In this document: one piece after another, positions 16,530-26,425 of the stretch
Numbering within the stretch: the first letter of the stretch is position 1
Layout: each line of letters opens with the position of its first letter
NCBI RefSeq assembly: GCF_900110755.1
Contig: NZ_FOFF01000040.1
Coordinates: 17,239-81,238 of the forward strand
DNA length: 64,000 nt
Origin: Streptomyces sp. yr375
GTDB lineage: Bacteria; Actinomycetota; Actinomycetes; Streptomycetales; Streptomycetaceae
Direction: 5' to 3'
Made by a program: the position numbers and the translations under genes
Notes under the pieces: generated by a model
What the model was told of the DNA's origin: nothing
Seen by the model: only the letters and a program-made list of their open reading frames with translations
The model's database searches: none

Positions 16530-17510
16530 ATGCATGCGATCACGATTCCCGAACCTGGTGGTCCCGAGGCGCTGGTGTGGGACGAGGTCCCCGATCCGGT
16601 GGCAGGCGAGGGCGAGGTCCTGGTCGAGGTGGTGGCCAGCGCCGTCAACCGCGCCGACATCCTCCAGCGGCAGGGCTTCTACGACCCGCCGCCCGGCGCT
16701 TCCCGCTACCCCGGCCTGGAGTGCTCCGGCCGGATCGCCGCGATCGGCGCCGGCGTCACCGGCTGGGCCGTCGGCGACGAGGTGTGCGCGCTGCTCGCGG
16801 GCGGCGGCTACGCCGAGAAGGTCGCGGTGCCGGCCGGTCAGTTGCTGCCCGTGCCGACGGGCGTCGGCCTCCGGCAGGCCGCCGCGCTCCCCGAGGTGAC
16901 CAGTACCGTCTGGTCGAACGTCTTCATGATCGCCCACCTGCGCCCAGGCGAGACGCTGCTCGTGCACGGCGGCTCCAGCGGCATCGGCACCATGGCGATC
17001 CAGTTGGCCAAGGCCTTCGGTGCGCGGGTCGCCGTCACCGCGGGCACCAAGGAGAAGCTGGAGCACTGCGCCGCACTGGGCGCGGACATCCTGATCAACT
17101 ACCGCGAGCAGGACTTCGTCGCCGAGCTGAAGCAGGCCACGGACGGCGTCGGCGCCGACGTCATCCTCGACAACATGGGCGCGAAGTACCTGGACCGCAA
17201 CGTGCAGGCCCTCGCCGTGAACGGCCGGCTCGCGATCATCGGCATGCAGGGCGGCATCAAGGCCGAGCTGAACATCGCCGCACTCCTCGGCAAGCGCGCC
17301 GCCGTCAGCGCGACCTCGCTGCGGGCCCGCCCCCTGGCGGAGAAGGCGGCCATCGTGGCGGCCGTACGCGAACACGTCTGGCCCCTGATCGCGGCCGGCC
17401 ACGTGCGCCCTGTCGTCGACCGCGAACTCCCGATGAGCGACGCGGCCGCCGCCCACCGGGTTCTCGAGGACAGCGGCCACGTCGGCAAGGTGCTGCTGGT
17501 CGCGCCCTGA
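16530..17510 (+). CDS. NAD(P)H-quinone oxidoreductase, PIG3-type zinc-independent MDR
   Basis: A 326-residue medium-chain dehydrogenase/reductase of the quinone oxidoreductase (TP53I3/PIG3) family. It starts MHAITIPEPGGPEALVW and carries NRADILQRQGFYDPPPGASR. The NADPH-binding motif HGGSSGIGTMAIQLAKAFGA follows. No structural-zinc cysteine cluster is present. It probably reduces quinones or enone substrates with NADPH. The ATG at 16530 was selected by family alignment; there is only a weak upstream GGGGAG. Confidence 0.8.
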   Translation: MHAITIPEPGGPEALVWDEVPDPVAGEGEVLVEVVASAVNRADILQRQGFYDPPPGASRYPGLECSGRIAAIGAGVTGWAVGDEVCALLAGGGYAEKVAVPAGQLLPVPTGVGLRQAAALPEVTSTVWSNVFMIAHLRPGETLLVHGGSSGIGTMAIQLAKAFGARVAVTAGTKEKLEHCAALGADILINYREQDFVAELKQATDGVGADVILDNMGAKYLDRNVQALAVNGRLAIIGMQGGIKAELNIAALLGKRAAVSATSLRARPLAEKAAIVAAVREHVWPLIAAGHVRPVVDRELPMSDAAAAHRVLEDSGHVGKVLLVAP

Positions 17511-17540
17511 CCGGCTCCGCGACAGCACACCTGACTGCGG

Positions 17541-18092
17541 CTAACTGCGGCGCAGGCGCAGGGCGGCGAGGGCGAGGGCGATGCCCAGGCCGATGAGGAC
17601 GAGGCCGCTGCCGAGCGGCAGGATCTGGAGCACGGGGCCGTCGGCCCGGTCCCGTGGCGCGACCGCCTGCCGTACGGCGTTCCGGGGCGCGGCCGGGGTC
17701 GCGGGAGCGACGACGGCCTGCGGCGACTCGGACTCGGCGGTGCCGTCGCCGAGATCGCCGTCACCGGCCGCCGTGTCCTCGCCGCCGGTGTCGTCTCCGC
17801 CGCTGTCTTGCCCCTCCTCGTCCCCGTTCTCGTCCCCGTTCCCGGCCTGCGCCTGGTCGCTGTCCCGTCCGGGCCGCGCGCGGCCCTCGCCCGCGCGGCT
17901 TCCGGCCCGGTCCGGTTCGGGGGAGGAGGGGGCCGGGGTGGCGGACGCCGACACGGTGACGTACGCCGGGGCGGGGCCGTACGCCGTTATGGCCGCGTAC
18001 GCCGAGACCGCCCCGTAGGGCAGCACGACTACTCCCGCCACACCCAGTGCGCCCACCTGCATCCCGCGCAACGCCCGCTGCCATGGAGTCAC
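17541..18092 (-). CDS. Secreted/cell-surface low-complexity protein with C-terminal anchor helix
   Basis: A 183-residue protein of unknown function. A hydrophobic N-terminal segment (about residues 10-38) is followed by about 100 residues rich in Asp, Gly, Glu, Ser and Ala. It ends with LPLGSG, a 19-residue hydrophobic helix and RLRRS. The tail resembles a sortase cell-wall sorting signal, but the pentapeptide is not canonical LPxTG or LAxTG, so simple membrane anchoring is equally likely. The GTG at 18092 has GGGAGGGG about 8 bases upstream. Confidence 0.5.
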   Translation of the reverse strand: MTPWQRALRGMQVGALGVAGVVVLPYGAVSAYAAITAYGPAPAYVTVSASATPAPSSPEPDRAGSRAGEGRARPGRDSDQAQAGNGDENGDEEGQDSGGDDTGGEDTAAGDGDLGDGTAESESPQAVVAPATPAAPRNAVRQAVAPRDRADGPVLQILPLGSGLVLIGLGIALALAALRLRRS

Positions 18093-18256
18093 GTCCGTGA
18101 CCCCCTCCCGGTACCCAGTCGCCAAGAAAAAGACGTGACAAGCCTCACATCGGTGAAGTTCGACCGCATTCCGGACTCCGCCGAACGGAAACGCTGGATC
18201 ACCCTTCACGGGGGGCACCACGGTGATGAGGTGGGGACGTGCGAGAGAATGGCGGC

Positions 18257-18802
18257 ATGGAGATGCCGAGGAACGAAAGGTCGCCGGAGAACGCCCAGAA
18301 GATCCTGGTCGTAGGACAGGACGGCATGGCGCTGGGCGGCATCGACGCTGACGAGGACCCCCGCGAGATCCCGGTGACGGACATGGTCGAGCAGCCCGCG
18401 AAGGTCATGCGCATCGGAAGCATGATCAAGCAGTTGCTCGAGGAGGTGCGCGCGGCTCCGCTGGACGAGGCGAGCCGGGTCCGGCTGAAGGAGATCCACG
18501 CGAGTTCGGTGAAGGAACTGGAGGACGGCCTGGCGCCGGAGCTGGTCGACGAACTGGAGCGGCTTTCCCTGCCGTTCAACGAGGACTCGACGCCGAGCGA
18601 CGCGGAACTGCGGATCGCGCAGGCCCAGTTGGTCGGCTGGCTGGAGGGCCTCTTCCACGGCATCCAGACCACGCTCTTCGCCCAGCAGATGGCCGCGCGC
18701 GCCCAGTTGGAGCAGATGCGCCGCGCGCTGCCGCCGGGTGTGGGCCACGAGGGCGCCGACGACCCGCGCGCGGGCGGCCGTTCGGGCGGACCGTACCTGT
18801 AG
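18257..18802 (+). CDS. bpa: Bacterial proteasome activator (Bpa/PafE)
   Basis: A 181-residue helical protein of the Bpa family. Bpa forms a dodecameric ring and opens the 20S proteasome gate independently of ATP. The central four-helix region (VTDMVEQPAKVMRIGSMIKQ to LVGWLEGLFHGIQTTLFAQQ) is well conserved. The C-terminus reads GGRSGGPYL; mycobacterial Bpa ends in GQYL, the residues that dock into the proteasome alpha ring. ATG 18257 is used; a GTG at 18239 with GAGGTGGGG upstream is a credible alternative. A strong hairpin terminator follows. Confidence 0.85.
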   Translation: MEMPRNERSPENAQKILVVGQDGMALGGIDADEDPREIPVTDMVEQPAKVMRIGSMIKQLLEEVRAAPLDEASRVRLKEIHASSVKELEDGLAPELVDELERLSLPFNEDSTPSDAELRIAQAQLVGWLEGLFHGIQTTLFAQQMAARAQLEQMRRALPPGVGHEGADDPRAGGRSGGPYL

Positions 18803-18822
18803 CAGCCCGGGAAACACACGAA

Positions 18823-18857
18823 GAAGGGGCCCGGCGTCCGAGACGCCGGGCCCCTTC
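18823..18857. terminator. Bidirectional hairpin terminator
   Basis: A perfect 16-bp stem (GAAGGGGCCCGGCGTC and its complement) with a 3-base loop, between the convergent bpa and kinase genes. No T-run, as is usual in Streptomyces. Confidence 0.85.
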
Positions 18858-18884
18858 ACATGCTCGGCCCGACCTGTCGCGGCG

Positions 18885-20525
18885 TCAGGACGGCGGGTTG
18901 CCCGAGGAGACCCGGAGCTCGATCTCGGGCATGTCCTCCGGGTCGACGTCCGTCCCGGCGGCGGGGAACTGGTCCATGACCGCCCCCTCGCCGTACGTGT
19001 TCTCGTCGATCTTCGTGATCTTCATCTTCCAGCCGGCGGACTGGAAGCACGCCTTGACCGAGTCGATGTACTTGAACTTGAAGTTCGGCACCTGGATCTT
19101 GTCGGGGTCGTTGTACGACTCCTGCGGCTCGGAGCACTCCGTCGCGTCGATCGTCTTGGACGGGTCCGGGGCGCGGTAGTCCGCCGCCTTCGTCGCCGAC
19201 GGCGAGGCGCTGGTCGCACCGGTGCCGCCCTTGGCGTCGTCGCTGCCGCCCTTCGTCGAGAGGGTGATGAGCAGGCCGCCGACCGTCACCACGGCGACGA
19301 GGGCCGAGCCGATCAGCACCGCCCTGCTGCCCTTGCGGCTGCCGCCGCCCGAGGACACCGCGGTGGACGGCTGCGGGCTGAGGTTGTACGCGGGCGGGGT
19401 GTGCGGCGCCTGCTGGTGGCCGTAGGCCGGAGCGGGCGTCTGGTAGCCGCCCTGCTGCGGGTAGCCGTAGGAGGGGGACGGCGCCGGGGTGCCGTACGGG
19501 TTCGGGGTCGGGGCGGGCTGGTAGGGCGTCTGGACGCCCGCCTGGGGTGCCGGGGTGCCCTGGCCGACCGGCGGGAACACCGCGGAGCCGACGCCCGCGC
19601 CGCTCGACGTCTGCGCGCCCGGCACGATGCTCGGCGGGGCCGGCTGGAAGGAGGCGGCGACGCGCAGGCACTCGTCGCGCATGGCGACGGCGGTCGGGAA
19701 CCGCTCGTTCGGGTTCTTCTTCAGCGCGCGGGCGATCAGCGCGTCGACGGCCGGCGGCAGCGCCCGGTTGATCGAGGAGGGCACCACCGGCTCCTCCTGG
19801 ACATGCGCGTACGCGATCGCAAGCGGTGAATCCGCCTCGAACGGCAGCCGCCCGGTGACGAGCTGGAACAGCATGATGCCGACCGAGTACAGGTCGGAGC
19901 GGGCGTCCACGCCACGCCCCAGGGCCTGTTCGGGCGAGAGGTACTGCGGGGTGCCGACGACCATGCCGGTCTGCGTCATCGAGGTGACCCCGGACTGCAT
20001 CGCCCGCGCGATGCCGAAGTCCATCACCTTGACGACGCCGCGCTTGGTCATCATCACGTTGCCGGGCTTGATGTCGCGGTGGACGAGCCCCATCTCGTGG
20101 CTGATCTCCAGCGCCGCCAGCACGTCCGCGGTGATCTTCAGCGCCTTGTCGGCGGGCATCGCGCCCTGCTGCCGTACGTCCTCGTCGAGCACGGAGCCGA
20201 GCGGGCGGCCCTCGATGTACTCCATGACGATGTACGGCGTCGTCAGCCCCTCGACGTCGTCCTCGCCCGTGTCGAAGACGGAGACGATGTTGGTGTGCGT
20301 GAGCTTGGCCACGGCCTGCGCCTCGCGGCGGAAGCGCTCGCGGAAGGCCTGCTCGCGGCCGAGTTCGGTGTGCAGGGTCTTCACCGCGACCTGACGGTCG
20401 AGCACGGCGTCGTAGGCGAGGTGCACCGAGGCCATGCCGCCCTCGCCGAGCAAGTCGCGCAGTTGATAGCGGCCGGCTGCGAGCGCCCGCCCCGCGTACC
20501 GGCCCTGCGCGCCGTCCTGGCTCAT
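18885..20525 (-). CDS. Membrane Ser/Thr protein kinase with one PASTA-like domain
   Basis: A 546-residue Hanks-type kinase. The Gly-rich loop LGEGGMASV, Lys49, HRDIKPGN (Asp151) and DFG (169-171) mark an active cytoplasmic kinase domain up to about residue 275. A Pro/Tyr/Gln-rich juxtamembrane segment (about 300-390) leads to one transmembrane helix (AVLIGSALVAVVTVGGLLIT). A C-terminal extracytoplasmic PASTA-like domain (VPNFKFKYIDSVKACFQSAG) follows. PASTA domains usually sense peptidoglycan fragments. It is divergent from a second kinase, with a 359-bp gap. Confidence 0.88.
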   Translation of the reverse strand: MSQDGAQGRYAGRALAAGRYQLRDLLGEGGMASVHLAYDAVLDRQVAVKTLHTELGREQAFRERFRREAQAVAKLTHTNIVSVFDTGEDDVEGLTTPYIVMEYIEGRPLGSVLDEDVRQQGAMPADKALKITADVLAALEISHEMGLVHRDIKPGNVMMTKRGVVKVMDFGIARAMQSGVTSMTQTGMVVGTPQYLSPEQALGRGVDARSDLYSVGIMLFQLVTGRLPFEADSPLAIAYAHVQEEPVVPSSINRALPPAVDALIARALKKNPNERFPTAVAMRDECLRVAASFQPAPPSIVPGAQTSSGAGVGSAVFPPVGQGTPAPQAGVQTPYQPAPTPNPYGTPAPSPSYGYPQQGGYQTPAPAYGHQQAPHTPPAYNLSPQPSTAVSSGGGSRKGSRAVLIGSALVAVVTVGGLLITLSTKGGSDDAKGGTGATSASPSATKAADYRAPDPSKTIDATECSEPQESYNDPDKIQVPNFKFKYIDSVKACFQSAGWKMKITKIDENTYGEGAVMDQFPAAGTDVDPEDMPEIELRVSSGNPPS

Positions 20526-20884
20526 GTTCTGCGTCCCCCGTAGGCCCTCAGGCGCCGTTGACCTGTCGTTGATCGACAGTGCTATTCCCGGCCAAGTCTG
20601 CCGTAGGGCACTGACACGTCAAGCTCGGTGCCCGTTCCGTGACCCTAAGAGAAAGAAGCGTCGCGGAAGCGTTACAGGTGCCGTACCGGCGGTACACAGA
20701 ATTTGCACGCCGGTACGGAGTACGGGTTTCATGGCCGGTCCCTGTCGGACCGGCGCCCGGGTCCGCGCGGGGCGTCGCTCCGGGGATCGCCCCGGACCGG
20801 CGGCTTGCGCGGAGGCTGTAGCGTGGCCGACGGAGACCGTGACAACACCGCGCGCACCGCGGGCAGAAACGACGGCGAGGACTG
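20526..20884. promoter_or_regulatory. Divergent promoter region between two kinase genes
   Basis: 359 bp without a gene. It contains a palindrome GTACCGGCGGTAC at 20683-20695 (6-bp arms), followed by two related CCGGTACGGAGTACGGG-like half sites. No clear -35/-10 pair can be chosen with confidence. Confidence 0.35.
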
Positions 20885-22483
<1,599 letters not shown>

Positions 22484-22516
22484 CCGACCGGCGTACGCCC
22501 CTCTTCGGTATCGCTT

Positions 22517-22566
22517 CGACCACGCGCGCGTGGGCCTGTTGACAAGGCTCTACGCGCGCGTGGTCG
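22517..22566. terminator. Hairpin terminator between convergent genes
   Basis: A perfect 15-bp inverted repeat (CGACCACGCGCGCGT) with a 20-base loop, between the kinase and the phosphotransferase remnant. Confidence 0.8.
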
Positions 22567-22581
22567 TGTGTGCGGTCCGGC

Positions 22582-23714
22582 TCAGTCCGTGAACGCGCCG
22601 CACACCGCGTCGTACTGCTGGGTCCACCACACGGCGAGGGCCGAGGCGGCCGGGAACTGAGGGTCCGCGCGGGTGTCGCCGCGCTCGTAGTGCCAGCGCA
22701 GCATCCAGAAGTCGTTGAGGCGCTCCCACCACACGCGGTGCACGGCCGCCGCGAGTTCGGCGGGGCCGGCCCCGGCCGCGCGCCGGTACGCGCGCGCGTA
22801 CCCCCGCGCTTTGGGCAGGTCGAGGGTGCCGTCGGGCCGTACGAAGAAGATCGCGGCGGCGCGGACGGCCTCCTCCGCGCGGGGCTGCACGCCGAGCCGG
22901 TCCCAGTCGACGATGGCGGCGGGGGCGTCGCCGCGGTAGAGCAGGTTGAAGGGGTGGAAGTCGCCGTGCACCCAGCCGATCGGGCCGGTGTGCGGGGGCG
23001 CCGGTCCGCGTGCCGTTCCAGCAGGGTGCGCCGCTCCAGGAGGCGGTGGCGGGCGAGGTCGTCGAAGGAGTCGGCGGGGCGGTGGCGGCGCACGCGCGCG
23101 AGGAGGTCGTCGATCAGCGCGAAGGTGTCGGCGGGGTCGGGGCTCGGAGCGGGGTGCCCGGCGGGAGCGGGGTGCTCGGGCGGGGTGGTGCGCTCCGGTG
23201 CGTGCGCCGGGAGTGCGGGCTGTTCGCGCCCCGGAGCCGCGTGCGCCGCGCCCGTCGGGGGCGGCTGCTCGCCGGGGGCTCGCATCACGTGTTCCAGGCT
23301 GGCGTGCACGACCCCCAGCAGTGCTCCCAGGCGGCCGCACTGGCCGGGGGTGAGCTGGGCGCCGTGGCGGTGGCGGCCGTCGATCCACGGGTGGAGGGCG
23401 TAGGCGTGGCCGCCGACGACGGCGACCGTGCGTCCGTCGCGGCCGGGGAGCGGGGGCGCGACCGGGACGCCCAGGTCGGCGAGGCGCTCGGTGGCCCGGT
23501 GCTGGCGGGCGATGGCGGCGGGGTCGGCGGTGTCCGGGTCGAAGTGGTGCTTGAGGAAGTAGCGCCCTCGGGTGGTGCGCAGCCGGTAACCGCGGTTCAG
23601 CAGCCCCTCGTCGACGGGCTCGCAGGCGAGCGCGGTGCCGGCGGCGTACCGGCGGAGCAGAGCGCCCAAAGGGGGCGCGTGGGGCACGGAGGGTGGTACA
23701 CAGGGGCGCGGCAC
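22582..23714 (-). pseudogene. Aminoglycoside phosphotransferase-family protein, frameshifted
   Basis: Kinase-like small-molecule phosphotransferase (APH/choline kinase fold). The N-terminal part (RYFLKHHFDPDTADPAAIAR, then GHAYALHPWIDGR) is read in one frame. From about 22999-23003 the reading continues in another frame, with the catalytic IGWVHGDFHPFNLL and IVDWDRLGVQPR. Joining them needs one extra G in the GGCGCC tract, so this is a 1-base deletion or a sequencing error. Everything else is intact, implying a recent event. The start is uncertain (GTG 23714 or 23687). Confidence 0.75.
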
Positions 23715-24215
23715 GCGCCCGATGCTAGGGCACGATTTAGGGCTGTGAGCTGGGCGTTGTCGCAGAAAGTCACCAAAGGTCAACAGGTGTCACAGGTGGT
23801 CGCTTCAGGTCGTTTCGCGGGTGGGTGCGGTCGCGCAGCCGCCCTTCGGGTACGCCCGCGACCGGCGGCACTCGCATCCGAAAACTCTTCCCGTGGCCTG
23901 GTCGGCCGGGATAACGTGCCGTTGCTCCGGCCTCCTGCAAGGCTGTGACCAGGCTCTCTTCCGACTTTGCCGATTTACTTGGAAATCCAAGCAAAAACGC
24001 AGGTCAGGAGGGGTTTCACAGAAATGTGGAGCACTGGGTAACGTGATGACTGCAGGGCGCTTGCCGGGGCACCTGTCACGCCTGTCCGACCCAGTGACAC
24101 CCACCCCGTGCACGGGCGTCGGCACAGGTGAGCCGCTCCCCCAGGCCCTCAAAAGGGCTGAGGGGAACCCCAGTCACCCGGCAACCCCGGGGGCCGGACC
24201 GACGGAGGAGCACAC
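23715..24215. promoter_or_regulatory. Upstream region of the second bkd operon
   Basis: 501 bp without a convincing gene. It contains the palindrome CTTGGAAATCCAAG at 23978-23991 in an A/T-richer patch. A later CCCTCAAAAGGGCTGAGGGGAACCCC hairpin-like stretch begins near 24147. The palindrome is a candidate operator for the bkdF promoter. It does not resemble the PaaR-type sites upstream of bkdA. Confidence 0.4.
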
Positions 24216-25412
24216 GTGACCGTGGAGAGCACTGCCGCGCGCAAGCCGCGACGCAGCGCCGGAGACAAGGCCGGCGCCACCGGCACCGCGCGCACCACCC
24301 GCACCACCGCGAAGAGTGCCGAGCCCGAGCTCGTGCAGTTGTTGACGCCGGAGGGCAAGCGGGTCAAGAACAGCAGGAACGCGGAGTACGCCAAGTACGC
24401 CGCCGACGTCACCCCCGAAGACCTCCGCGGCCTCTACCGCGACATGGTGCTCACCCGCCGCTTCGACGCCGAGGCCACCGCCCTGCAACGGCAGGGCGAG
24501 CTGGGCCTGTGGGCCTCGCTGCTCGGCCAGGAGGCCGCCCAGATCGGCTCCGGCCGGGCCCTGCGCGACGACGACTACGTCTTCCCGACCTACCGCGAGC
24601 ACGGCGTCGCCTGGTGCCGCGGGGTCGACCCGGCCAACCTGCTCGGCATGTTCCGGGGGGTGAACAACGGCGGCTGGGACCCCAACAGCAACAACTTCCA
24701 CCTCTACACGATCGTCATCGGCTCCCAGACGCTGCACGCGACGGGCTACGCGATGGGCGTCGCCAAGGACGGCGCGGACAGCGCGGTGATCGCCTACTTC
24801 GGCGACGGCGCCAGCAGCCAGGGCGACGTGGCCGAGTCCTTCACCTTCTCCGCGGTCTACAACGCGCCCGTCGTGTTCTTCTGCCAGAACAACCAGTGGG
24901 CGATCTCCGAGCCCACCGAGAAGCAGACCCGGGTGCCGCTCTACCAGCGCGCGCAGGGCTACGGCTTCCCCGGCGTCCGCGTCGACGGCAACGACGTCCT
25001 GGCCTGCCTCGCGGTCACCAAGTGGGCGCTGGAGCGGGCCCGCAACGGCGAGGGCCCCACCCTCGTCGAGGCGTACACGTACCGCATGGGCGCCCACACC
25101 ACCTCCGACGACCCGACGAAGTACCGGGCCGACGAGGAGCGCGAGGCGTGGGAGGCGAAGGACCCGATCCTGCGCCTTCGCCGCCACCTGGAGGCCTCAA
25201 ACCACACGGACGAGGGATTCTTCGCGGAACTCGAGGCGGAGAGCGAGGCGTTGGGCAGGCGAGTGCGCGAAGCGGTCCGCGCCATGCCGGACCCGGACCA
25301 CTTCGCCATCTTCGAGAACGTGTACGCGGACGGGCATGCGCTCGTCGACGAGGAGCGGGCCCAGTTCGCCGCCTACCAGGCGTCGTTCGTGGACGAAGAC
25401 GGGGGTAAGTGA
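24216..25412 (+). CDS. bkdF: Branched-chain 2-oxoacid dehydrogenase E1 alpha subunit (second operon)
   Basis: A 398-residue ThDP-dependent E1alpha. The Lys/Arg/Ala-rich N-terminus (about 40 residues) is absent from the first paralogue. The ThDP motif runs from GDG (196-198) to NN (225-226), with YTYRMGAHTTSDDPTKYR following. GTG start preceded by GGAGGAG. It is separated from the E1beta gene by one base. It is similar in sequence, but clearly not identical, to the product of 8079-9236. The symbol follows the S. avermitilis second-cluster naming. Confidence 0.8.
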   Translation: MTVESTAARKPRRSAGDKAGATGTARTTRTTAKSAEPELVQLLTPEGKRVKNSRNAEYAKYAADVTPEDLRGLYRDMVLTRRFDAEATALQRQGELGLWASLLGQEAAQIGSGRALRDDDYVFPTYREHGVAWCRGVDPANLLGMFRGVNNGGWDPNSNNFHLYTIVIGSQTLHATGYAMGVAKDGADSAVIAYFGDGASSQGDVAESFTFSAVYNAPVVFFCQNNQWAISEPTEKQTRVPLYQRAQGYGFPGVRVDGNDVLACLAVTKWALERARNGEGPTLVEAYTYRMGAHTTSDDPTKYRADEEREAWEAKDPILRLRRHLEASNHTDEGFFAELEAESEALGRRVREAVRAMPDPDHFAIFENVYADGHALVDEERAQFAAYQASFVDEDGGK

Positions 25413-25413
25413 G

Positions 25414-26415
25414 ATGGCCGAGACCGCGACAACCGCGACCAGCAAGAACCTGGCCCTGGCCAAGGCGATCAACGAATCGCTGCGCCGCGCCCTGGACGCC
25501 GACCCCAAGGTCCTGATCATGGGCGAGGACGTCGGCAAGCTCGGCGGCGTCTTCCGGGTGACGGACGGCCTGCAGAAGGACTTCGGCGACAGCCGCGTCA
25601 TCGACACCCCGCTCGCCGAGTCCGGCATCGTCGGCACCGCGATCGGGCTGGCCCTGCGCGGCTACCGCCCGGTGGTGGAGATCCAGTTCGACGGCTTCGT
25701 CTTCCCGGCCTACGACCAGATCGTCACGCAGCTCGCGAAGATGCACGCCCGCTCGCTCGGCAAGGTCAAGCTCCCGGTCGTCGTACGCATCCCGTACGGC
25801 GGCGGCATCGGCGCGGTCGAGCACCACTCGGAGTCGCCGGAAGCGCTCTTCGCGCATGTGTCGGGCCTGAAGATCGTCTCGCCGTCGAACCCGTCCGACG
25901 CGTACTGGATGATGCAGCAGGCCATCCAGAGCGACGACCCGGTGATCTTCTTCGAGCCGAAGCGGCGTTACTGGGACAAGGGCGAGGTCGACACCGAGGC
26001 GATCCCCGGCCCCCTGCACAAGGCCCGGGTCGTCCGCGAGGGCACCGATCTGACCCTGGTCGCCTACGGTCCGATGGTGAAGCTCTGCCAGGAGGTCGCC
26101 GCCGCGGCCGCCGAGGAGGGCAAGAACCTGGAGGTCCTGGACCTGCGTTCGGTGTCCCCGCTGGACTTCGACTCGATCCAGGCGTCGGTGGAGAAGACCC
26201 GCCGCCTGGTCGTCGTGCACGAGGCGCCGGTGTTCTTCGGCTCGGGCGCGGAGATCGCCGCCCGGATCACCGAGCGCTGTTTCTACCACCTGGAGGCACC
26301 CGTCCTGCGGGTCGGCGGCTATCACGCGCCGTACCCGCCGGCGCGCCTGGAGGAGGAGTACCTGCCTGGCCTGGACCGGGTGCTCGACGCCGTCGACCGT
26401 GCCCTGGCGTACTGA
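25414..26415 (+). CDS. bkdG: Branched-chain 2-oxoacid dehydrogenase E1 beta subunit (second operon)
   Basis: A 333-residue beta subunit with VLIMGEDVGKLGGVFRVTD, DTPLAESGIVGTAIG and IPYGGGIGAVEHHSESPE. It starts at the ATG immediately after the bkdF stop. It pairs with bkdF to give the decarboxylase. Conservation with the 9233-10237 product extends through the whole length, indicating an old operon duplication that kept both copies functional. Confidence 0.85.
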   Translation: MAETATTATSKNLALAKAINESLRRALDADPKVLIMGEDVGKLGGVFRVTDGLQKDFGDSRVIDTPLAESGIVGTAIGLALRGYRPVVEIQFDGFVFPAYDQIVTQLAKMHARSLGKVKLPVVVRIPYGGGIGAVEHHSESPEALFAHVSGLKIVSPSNPSDAYWMMQQAIQSDDPVIFFEPKRRYWDKGEVDTEAIPGPLHKARVVREGTDLTLVAYGPMVKLCQEVAAAAAEEGKNLEVLDLRSVSPLDFDSIQASVEKTRRLVVVHEAPVFFGSGAEIAARITERCFYHLEAPVLRVGGYHAPYPPARLEEEYLPGLDRVLDAVDRALAY

Positions 26416-26425
26416 GGAGAGGGTC

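Noticed and set aside
17541..18092. A sortase-anchored surface protein
   Set aside because: The C-terminus has the helix and positive tail, but the motif reads LPLGSG instead of LPxTG or LAxTG, so anchoring by sortase is not supported.
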